The notes under the pieces are model-generated. The model worked only from the letters and a program-made list of their open reading frames with translations. It had not been told where the DNA came from and did not search any database. Below are positions 38,677-44,381 of a stretch of DNA of 44,381 nt, one piece after another. The DNA is from Bacteroidota bacterium (lineage in GTDB: Bacteria > Bacteroidota > Bacteroidia > B-17B0 > Aurantibacillaceae). How positions within the stretch are numbered: position 1 is the stretch's first letter; each line of letters begins with the position of its first letter. The stretch spans positions 1-44,381 of the forward strand of contig JAFDYB010000085.1 in NCBI GenBank assembly GCA_018267655.1, read 5' to 3'. The position numbers and the translations under genes were made by a program.

Positions 38677-40656
38677 ATGACAGCTATAATAATAATCGCA
38701 ATAATAATTTTTATAATCTATGCCGCTTCGAGCAAGAAAAAACCGACACAACAAAACACGACCTATACAAATCCCAACAACAAACAAAAATCTGAAAAGG
38801 AAATTCGAGATGAATTAGTGCAAAGTCTTATTAAAAACATCAAAGTTACAGTGACGACATCAAGCTCAACAAGCAACTACAATGACGATTCAATTATTGA
38901 TGTCACAGACCAATCCTATAGAATAAACTCAAATAGTAATTTGAAAAAATACAGTAGTGGTGTGCCCTACTGGGCACACCACTATGTTTATTCTTATTCT
39001 GAAATCAATAGTGCATCAAGTGAACAAAAGAAGTTCTACGCTATTTTCAAAAACAGCTTTTTAAATGGAGAGTATTTTGACTTAGAAGGAAACACGAATT
39101 ATGCTTTCATTCTATTATTTGACTTGCTTATTGAATTTGACAATCATAAAGACATATCTAAACTTGAAAGCCAACTTAAAATTTTAGGACAATGCTATCC
39201 CAAAACAAAATCCTATGGTGTATCATTCCTAATTCAAAAAATGGAGGCAAATGGAGACAGTGATGGCGTTTCAAGACTTAGAGCAGAAGATAGATACAGT
39301 TATCAAAACTACAATACAGATTACGACTATTGGAGATTAGGGAGTAAATACAAAACCATACTAAAACTGAATGACGAAGAGGTTAAACTTCTAAACAAAC
39401 TATGGTATCCAAGCAATAACTTTTGCAGTGTTGAATATTGTTGTGTTGAAATTTTAAAACTCTATATTACTCTCATAGAAGAGTTAAAAGCGAGTTACAT
39501 TGCGGAAGGAACAACAATTGATGCTCAATTCTTAGCGGTTGCAGATGTAATTGCAAGAAAACATTTTAAATACAAGAATGGTAGCCAGAATTATAAATAT
39601 TGTATTGAAACAACCACCAATGAATTTTACTCTCATATTTTCAAACATTGTGAAAATGCTGTTCGTGAATATTATGGACATAAGAGAAAAATAAATACAG
39701 ACACCTATTACACGACCGCAGAAGCAAAAACAGAATTTGAAACTAAAATAATTTCAAAAGTATCTGGTTTACTCCCTTTGCTAATTTCTAAAGTTTCACT
39801 GCCAGACGAAGCCACCGATATTGAATTGTATTCACAAAATACAAATCGTTGGAAAATAAAATTTGAAGAGTTAACGACAAATTACAAAGATAAACCAAAA
39901 GAATTTATTGACTCTATTGTAACTCTCGGTAAATTAAACAAAAAGAACCCTTCAATTGAAAACATATTCTTTGAAGCATCGAAATTTATTGCAAAATATG
40001 ATAAGGAATCAGCTCTTTCACTTTATGTTCATTACTTATATCACGATTTAAAATCGGCCACTTTCGACAACAAACAACTCACAAAAACTATTCAGAAAAA
40101 CTTATTCAAAACTAATGAGCAGCTACACGATTTTGAAAAAATTGTAAGCGAATTAATCAAAGACAAAGATTTAGAAAAAGCATTAAAAAATGTTCCAAAA
40201 GTTTATGAGGTAAAACGGAAGAAAATACAACTTGATACTGCTTCAATAAAAGAAGTTCAGCAACAACACTCTGGAACTGTTGAACTACTTAATGAATATT
40301 TAAAAGATGATTTTGAAGATGAGAACAATTCTATAAAGTCGCAAGAAATAAACAACGAAGAAATTAAAATCGAAATAACGCAGAAAAGTGAAGATACTGT
40401 CCACTCTGCATTTGTCAGCGATCTGTCATTTTCGCCAATACACATATCTGCTTTGGAACTTTTTTCAAAGAGTAATTTTTCAGTTCCACAAAGTGAACTA
40501 GAAGCATTTGCAAAATCAAATGGTGTTTTTAAAAATCAATTAATTGAAAGCATTAATGAAACTTGCTACGGTTTATTAGATGACGTATTGATTGAGGAAG
40601 AAGATGACTATTATACAATTAACACAAACTATTTTCAAAGAATTTCAGTACAATGA
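38677..40656 (+). CDS. TerB_N/TerB_C domain protein, first gene of a probable defence operon
   Basis: A 659-residue protein. The N-terminus is one membrane helix (TAIIIIAIIIFIIYAASS), then a low-complexity Thr/Ser/Asn linker. A TerB_N-like domain (about 90-310) contains SSGVPYWAHHYVYSYSEI. A helical middle follows. An acidic linker leads into a TerB_C-like end (about 580-655: FVSDLSFSPIHISALELF...LLDDVLIEEEDDYYTIN). TerB_N/TerB_C proteins have been linked to stress and anti-phage loci with ATPases and helicases, which is the context here. It overlaps the next gene (ATGA at 40653-40656), so the products are coupled. A striking hairpin lies inside its coding sequence at 38955-38984. Confidence 0.78.
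   Translation: MTAIIIIAIIIFIIYAASSKKKPTQQNTTYTNPNNKQKSEKEIRDELVQSLIKNIKVTVTTSSSTSNYNDDSIIDVTDQSYRINSNSNLKKYSSGVPYWAHHYVYSYSEINSASSEQKKFYAIFKNSFLNGEYFDLEGNTNYAFILLFDLLIEFDNHKDISKLESQLKILGQCYPKTKSYGVSFLIQKMEANGDSDGVSRLRAEDRYSYQNYNTDYDYWRLGSKYKTILKLNDEEVKLLNKLWYPSNNFCSVEYCCVEILKLYITLIEELKASYIAEGTTIDAQFLAVADVIARKHFKYKNGSQNYKYCIETTTNEFYSHIFKHCENAVREYYGHKRKINTDTYYTTAEAKTEFETKIISKVSGLLPLLISKVSLPDEATDIELYSQNTNRWKIKFEELTTNYKDKPKEFIDSIVTLGKLNKKNPSIENIFFEASKFIAKYDKESALSLYVHYLYHDLKSATFDNKQLTKTIQKNLFKTNEQLHDFEKIVSELIKDKDLEKALKNVPKVYEVKRKKIQLDTASIKEVQQQHSGTVELLNEYLKDDFEDENNSIKSQEINNEEIKIEITQKSEDTVHSAFVSDLSFSPIHISALELFSKSNFSVPQSELEAFAKSNGVFKNQLIESINETCYGLLDDVLIEEEDDYYTINTNYFQRISVQ
38955..38984 (+). repeat. 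Perfect 13-bp hairpin inside the TerB gene
   Basis: TAGTGGTGTGCCC (38955-38967) and GGGCACACCACTA (38972-38984) with the 4-nt loop TACT. It lies in codons for the conserved GVPYWAHHY segment of TerB_N. The GC-rich stem stands out in AT-rich coding DNA. Confidence 0.7.
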
Positions 40657-41966
40657 TAGACAACATTAAACCTAAAGAAGCCACATCAATTATTAATTCT
40701 TTAATTGGTGGCGTAGTTCCAAAAATTGGAGTTCAACATATTACTGTTGGGCGTTCAGAGGAAATCAATGCCGTTGTTGCCGCATTAGAAGATGTGAAGA
40801 ACGGACATAGTATGGTAAAATTCTGGATTGGCGACTTCGGTTCAGGCAAATCTTTTATGCTTCATTTGCTTAATACGGTTGCCTTGAAGCAAAAATTTGT
40901 GGTTGCAAATGCTGACTTTACCCCTGACAATCGTTTATATTCAAATGACGGTAAAGGAGTGGCTCTCTATTCTGCCATTATGGATAATGTTTCCATTCAA
41001 ACTAAGCCAGAAGGCGGTGCATTACCAACTTTGTTGGAAAAGTGGATTGAGCAAATTGTAACTAAAACTGCCGAAGAAAATAAAATTTCATTGACAGATA
41101 TTCGCAATGAACAATACTTGAATCTCATTCAAAATAACATAATGAAAACTATTAATGAAATCACTGATGTAGGTGGTTTCGACTTTGGAATGGTTGTAAT
41201 GAAATACTACGAAGGCTACATAAAAGATGATGAACAACTAAGAAGGAATGCTTTAAAATGGCTAAAAGGAGAATACAGAACCAAAACGGAGGCAAAGCAA
41301 GATTTAGGAGTTAGAGAAGTAATTAATGATTTGAATTACTATGATATGCTAAAAAACTTCTGTAAACTCTTTGTAAGTATGGGTTACAGCGGATTTATGG
41401 TAAATCTTGACGAAGCTATAAATCTTTACAAAATTTCAACTTCTGTAATGAGGGAGAAAAATTACGAGAAAATATTAACCATTTACAACGATTGTTTCCA
41501 AGGTAAAGTAGCAAATCTGTTTTTTAATTTTGCAGGTACAAAAGAAGTTTTAGAAAACGAACGAAGAGGACTTTTTAGTTATAATGCTTTAAAGTCAAGG
41601 CTTCTTACAAATAAATTTGAAACAGCAGAAATAAGAGATTTTGCACAGCCAGTAATTCGTTTAATGCCACTTGACCACAACGAAATATTTGTACTATTGA
41701 AGAAATTGAAAGCAATCTTTGATTACAATTATAAAACTGAAATTTCAATAAGTGATAACGAAATTCATCAGTTTATGGAGGAGCTGTTTAACAAGCCTGG
41801 AGCATCAGAATTTTTAACCCCAAGAGAAGTAATTCGAGACTTTTTGAATATTCTAAACATCATTAGACAAAATCCAACAGTAGATAAAAACAAGCTATTT
41901 GGTGAACTTGAAATTTCGGATGAAAGACCTAATGAAGTTTCTTTAGACAGTATTGAAGAATTATAA
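40653..41966 (+). CDS. BrxD-like (DUF2791) P-loop ATPase
   Basis: A 437-residue ATPase. The start IINSLIGGVVPKIGVQHITVGR leads to Walker A GDFGSGKS at residues 60-67. A Walker B-like LDEAINLYK lies in the middle, and a sensor-like NFAGT segment follows. The C-terminal half is helical with FLTPREVIRDFLNIL. This matches the DUF2791/BrxD ATP-binding proteins of type 2 BREX and related loci. It sits between the TerB gene and the helicase gene with overlaps of 4 bp and 1 bp. It probably couples ATP use to recruitment of the helicase. Confidence 0.82.
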   Translation: MIDNIKPKEATSIINSLIGGVVPKIGVQHITVGRSEEINAVVAALEDVKNGHSMVKFWIGDFGSGKSFMLHLLNTVALKQKFVVANADFTPDNRLYSNDGKGVALYSAIMDNVSIQTKPEGGALPTLLEKWIEQIVTKTAEENKISLTDIRNEQYLNLIQNNIMKTINEITDVGGFDFGMVVMKYYEGYIKDDEQLRRNALKWLKGEYRTKTEAKQDLGVREVINDLNYYDMLKNFCKLFVSMGYSGFMVNLDEAINLYKISTSVMREKNYEKILTIYNDCFQGKVANLFFNFAGTKEVLENERRGLFSYNALKSRLLTNKFETAEIRDFAQPVIRLMPLDHNEIFVLLKKLKAIFDYNYKTEISISDNEIHQFMEELFNKPGASEFLTPREVIRDFLNILNIIRQNPTVDKNKLFGELEISDERPNEVSLDSIEEL

Positions 41967-44092
41967 TGTCATTTGATTTACTTTCAGAACCAATACGAAA
42001 ATTCATTCGTGATAAGGGTTGGGAGCAATTGCGACCAATTCAAACAGCAGCTATTGCCAAAATTTTAGCATCGGACGACAATTTTATTTTGGCATCACGG
42101 ACTGCATCAGGAAAAACAGAAGCCGCATTTTTACCAATTCTTTCAAAAGTTAATTTCAATGATTCAGGTGTTCAAGTTCTTTACATTTCACCGTTAATAG
42201 CTTTGATTAATGACCAATTTTATCGTATTGAAGAACTGTGCAAAAATCTTGATGTAACAGTCACTAAGTGGCACGGAGAAGCAAATAAAACACTCAAAGA
42301 AAGACTAATTAAACAGCCAAACGGAATTGTTCTAATTACGCCCGAATCATTGGAGGCAATGTTTGTAAACAAACCTTACAATGTAAAGCAATTATTTTCA
42401 AATCTAAAGTATGTAGTAATTGATGAGATACACTCATTTATTGGAACGGACAGAGGTATTCAATTAAAATCAATTTTGTCAAGACTACAAAAAGTTAATT
42501 CTAAATCATTCAGTATTGTTGGACTTTCGGCAACAATTGGGGATTATGATGAAGCCAAAAAGTTCACAGGTGATGAATCAAAAACAAAGGTTCTTTTAGA
42601 CAGAACAGCTAAAGAAATCAATGCACTATTTCGTTACTTCAAAAACAAAAACGAAGAGTTACCATTGGAGCTTTTAAAAGATTTATACATTGAGACCAAA
42701 GATAATAAAGTTCTAATTTTCCCAAACAGTAGAGGACGAGCCGAAGAAGTAGCCGTAAAACTTAGAAAAATATCGGACAGAGTAAAAGGACATCCCAATT
42801 ATTTTTCACATCATTCATCTGTGGACAGAGAAGTAAGAGAGTTTGTTGAATACTTTGCGAAAAATAACAATCAGCAAAACTTCTGTATTTCCTGCACATC
42901 AACATTAGAACTCGGTATTGACATTGGAACTGTTGATGAAGTTGTTCAAATTGATGCAACACATAGTATAGCTTCATTAATTCAGCGAGTTGGTAGAAGT
43001 GGCAGAAAGGAAGGAGAAAGTAGTAATTTATATTTGTATGCCACAAATGAGTGGAGTTTACTTCAATCAATAGCTTGTTGGTTATTATACAAGGAAGGTT
43101 TTATCGAACCACCTCAAAAAAATGAGAAACCTTATGACATTTTAGTTCATCAAGCATTATCAATAACCAAAGGACATTCAGGCATAAGATTAGCAGAGTT
43201 AATAAATCAACTCCAAGAAAATGCAGCATTTAAGCAAATTGAACTTTCAGAAATTGAAGAAATACTTAGATATTTAATTGAAATTGATTTTCTTGAAAAA
43301 TTACAACACGAAGTTATAATTGGTGTAGAAGGCGAAAAGGCAATAAACAGCCGTGACTTTTATAGCGTATTTAAAACAGAAGAAAACTTTAAAGTTGTAA
43401 ATGCTGGCAATACAATAGGTGAGATACCATTTTCACCACAAATTATTGAGGATGAAAATATTTTGCTTTCTGCTAAAATATGGAAAATAAAATTCGTTGA
43501 CCACAAGGCGAAAAAAATAGAAGTAATACCAACAAAGGACGGAAAAAAACCAATGTTTTTTGGAGGTGGAGCTACTATACATCAAAGAATAAGAGAGAAA
43601 ATGTTTGAAGTTCTCTATTCTAAAACGGACTACGATTTTCTTGACCAACCAAGTTGTGATGAAATAGAAATACTTAGAAAAGACTTCTCTGTTTTCAGCA
43701 TTACCGACTTACTATCCGACAGACCACTACTTACAGCAGAAAAACACCTACAACTCTTTACATTCACAGGGACACGAATTAACAGAACTATTCAATTGCT
43801 TTTAAATATTGCAGGGATTAAAAATACACTTGACGACAGCAGTAGTTCATTTGACATCGAAGTGCCTAAACAAGAGTTGATTTCAAAATGGAGTTATTTA
43901 TCATTTCCGCTGACAGACATTGATACACACATTTCAACTCTTTTGCAGACAAATCCTGCCCTATTAGACTTTTCTAAATGGGGGACATATTTACCAGACA
44001 CCTATAAAATCAAACTTGTAAAGGACAGATATTTTGACATTGAACAGACTGCACAACTTTTAAGAACTATGAAACTAATAGAAAACGAATAA
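41966..44092 (+). CDS. Lhr-like DEAD/DEAH helicase (BrxHI-like)
   Basis: A 708-residue SF2 helicase. Motifs: LRPIQTAAI (Q-motif region), SRTASGKT at residues 44-51, VLITPESLEAMF, VVIDEIHSF, VGLSATIGD, LIFPNSRGRAEEVA, SCTSTLELGIDIGTVDEVVQ and IQRVGRSGRKEGESS. The last is the Lhr-type motif VI. The C-terminal 300 residues have no nuclease motif that I can see. A BrxHI-like helicase beside a BrxD-like ATPase is known from type 2 BREX, but here PglZ, PglX and PglW are absent. It starts at the last base of the ATPase stop (TAATG). It is the last gene of cassette C11. Confidence 0.85.
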   Translation: MSFDLLSEPIRKFIRDKGWEQLRPIQTAAIAKILASDDNFILASRTASGKTEAAFLPILSKVNFNDSGVQVLYISPLIALINDQFYRIEELCKNLDVTVTKWHGEANKTLKERLIKQPNGIVLITPESLEAMFVNKPYNVKQLFSNLKYVVIDEIHSFIGTDRGIQLKSILSRLQKVNSKSFSIVGLSATIGDYDEAKKFTGDESKTKVLLDRTAKEINALFRYFKNKNEELPLELLKDLYIETKDNKVLIFPNSRGRAEEVAVKLRKISDRVKGHPNYFSHHSSVDREVREFVEYFAKNNNQQNFCISCTSTLELGIDIGTVDEVVQIDATHSIASLIQRVGRSGRKEGESSNLYLYATNEWSLLQSIACWLLYKEGFIEPPQKNEKPYDILVHQALSITKGHSGIRLAELINQLQENAAFKQIELSEIEEILRYLIEIDFLEKLQHEVIIGVEGEKAINSRDFYSVFKTEENFKVVNAGNTIGEIPFSPQIIEDENILLSAKIWKIKFVDHKAKKIEVIPTKDGKKPMFFGGGATIHQRIREKMFEVLYSKTDYDFLDQPSCDEIEILRKDFSVFSITDLLSDRPLLTAEKHLQLFTFTGTRINRTIQLLLNIAGIKNTLDDSSSSFDIEVPKQELISKWSYLSFPLTDIDTHISTLLQTNPALLDFSKWGTYLPDTYKIKLVKDRYFDIEQTAQLLRTMKLIENE

Positions 44093-44127
44093 AATTGAAC
44101 AATACGTTTGACATATCGCCAACGCTT

Positions 44128-44193
44128 TTGGTTGCACATTTGCATTTTTGCCATTACACAATTCCAACGCAAAAAATGCAAAAGAGCAACCAA
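44128..44193 (+). repeat. Hairpin family 2, copy H9
   Basis: Outer stem TTGGTTGC (44128-44135) with GCAACCAA (44186-44193). Internal loop ACA against AGA. Inner stem TTTGCATTTTTGC (44139-44151) with GCAAAAAATGCAAA (44169-44182), with one offset base. It lies 35 bp after the helicase stop and 56 bp before attC site 11. Confidence 0.7.
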
Positions 44194-44249
44194 GCCAACG
44201 CACAACGACAGACCATAGCGGACAGAGAAACACGACCGAAAAAAACAAC

Positions 44250-44381
44250 GCCCTATAACACGGGTTTGGCAAAAGTGGCGGTTCATTGCTCCGCAGACAC
44301 ATTTGTGGTTAATCAAAGTTTGGTTCTCCGCATCAACATTTGTGGTGAAAATCGCCACCTTCGCCAAGCCCGAAAACGTTA
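44250..44381 (+). repeat. attC-like site 11 (right end cut by the window)
   Basis: Opens with GCCCTATAAC (44250-44259), partner of the C11 head at 38464-38473. The window stops at the GTTA of the right box (44378-44381). Left arm CGGG-T-TTGGC-A-AA-A-GTGGCG; right-arm reverse complement CGGG-C-TTGGC-G-AA-G-GTGGCG. A further cassette should start at 44379. Confidence 0.82.

Larger units (their letters stand above)
1..44381 (+). mobile_element. Integron-like cassette array (11 cassettes, 12 attC-like sites, no integrase seen)
   Basis: Twelve palindromic sites delimit eleven cassettes. For each cassette the head sequence after the preceding site is the reverse complement of the opening box of its own closing site: C1 GTTAGGCCCA/TGGGCCTAAC, C2 GTTATGCCT/AGGCATAAC, C3 GTTACCTGC/GCAGGTAAC, C4 GTTGGCTGTA/TACAGCCAAC, C5 GTTACTGGC/GCCAGTAAC, C6 GTTATATGC/GCATATAAC, C7 and C8 GTTAGGTGC/GCACCTAAC, C9 GTTACCTGC/GCAGGTAAC, C10 GTTATGGGC/GCCCATAAC, C11 GTTATAGGGC/GCCCTATAAC. 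This is what circular cassettes opened at G|TT leave behind. All genes except the TetR gene are on the plus strand with the site 3', as in integrons. No tyrosine recombinase or Pc promoter is seen, so it resembles a CALIN. The long sites and the large multigene cassettes are atypical. Confidence 0.82.

Noticed and set aside
41966..44092. Helicase as the housekeeping Lhr repair protein
   Set aside because: Position in a stop-start overlapping operon with TerB and BrxD-like genes, and its length of 708 residues (shorter than full Lhr), favour a BrxHI-like defence role.
1..44381. Repeats as MITEs or terminal inverted repeats of a transposon
   Set aside because: The left and right ends of a single site usually do not match beyond the core, while each cassette head matches its own distant tail. 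No target duplications or transposase are seen.
1..44381. CRISPR array
   Set aside because: Repeats are 100-185 bp, palindromic and separated by genes of 0.5-11 kb; no cas genes are present.

Overview
The window reads as Bacteroidota chromosomal DNA. It is AT-rich. Promoters follow the Bacteroidota pattern (TTTG, then TAnnTTTG). Two large secreted proteins end in type IX secretion sorting domains (type A and gliding/type B). Stop-start overlaps are frequent, and SD motifs are scarce. I see no rRNA, tRNA, CRISPR array, phage structural gene, transposase or tyrosine recombinase.

The main structure is an ordered array of twelve long palindromic sites, about 100-185 bp each and truncated at both window edges. 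They begin with a TAAC or CAAC box and end with GTTA or GTTG. They cut the window into eleven blocks. In every block the 9-10 bases at the head (GTTRNNNNN) are the exact reverse complement of the 9-10 bases that open the site closing that same block. The two ends of one site usually match only in the core. This is the signature of integron gene cassettes with attC sites: the cassette was a circle and was opened between G and TT. All genes but one lie on the plus strand, with the site downstream. I therefore read the window as part of a cassette array without a visible integrase (a CALIN), with unusually long attC-like sites and very large multigene cassettes (0.7 to 11.2 kb).

Cassettes: C1 (123-1902) S41 peptidase. 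C2 (1903-3235) ClpP/SppA-fold SDH_sah protease plus a small protein. C3 (3236-5865) NhaA and a DUF389 membrane protein. C4 (5866-9690) TetR regulator divergent from DedA, two PepSY-like proteins, a zinc-ribbon protein and TerC. C5 (9691-12852) unknown protein plus a RecQ-like helicase with a C-terminal nuclease-like domain. C6 (12853-20792) secreted zincin, giant PKD-type T9SS protein, conserved hypothetical, TlpA lipoprotein and a 21-bp repeat tract. C7 (20793-32006) a complete kdp potassium-uptake locus with its regulators. C8 (32007-33768) ArsR, DUF6428, a 41-aa membrane protein and ArsC. C9 (33769-37747) XRE regulator and a one-polypeptide restriction-modification enzyme. C10 (37748-38464) one small secreted protein. 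C11 (38465-44378) a TerB_N/TerB_C protein, a BrxD-like ATPase and an Lhr-like helicase, probably a defence operon.

A second, shorter hairpin family (nine copies, H1-H9, 54-69 bp) occurs only in the four cassettes C6, C7, C9 and C11, near both the head and the tail of each. Its outer stems differ between copies but stay complementary, and a 3-by-3 internal loop (usually ACA against AGA) is kept. This suggests a nested mobile or structural element inside the attC cassettes.

Taken together, the array looks like a store of self-contained modules that carry their own promoters. They cover ion homeostasis (NhaA, Kdp, TerC), metal/arsenic response, envelope proteins and three candidate or known anti-phage modules. 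All family names come from reading motifs by eye; no database search was possible.
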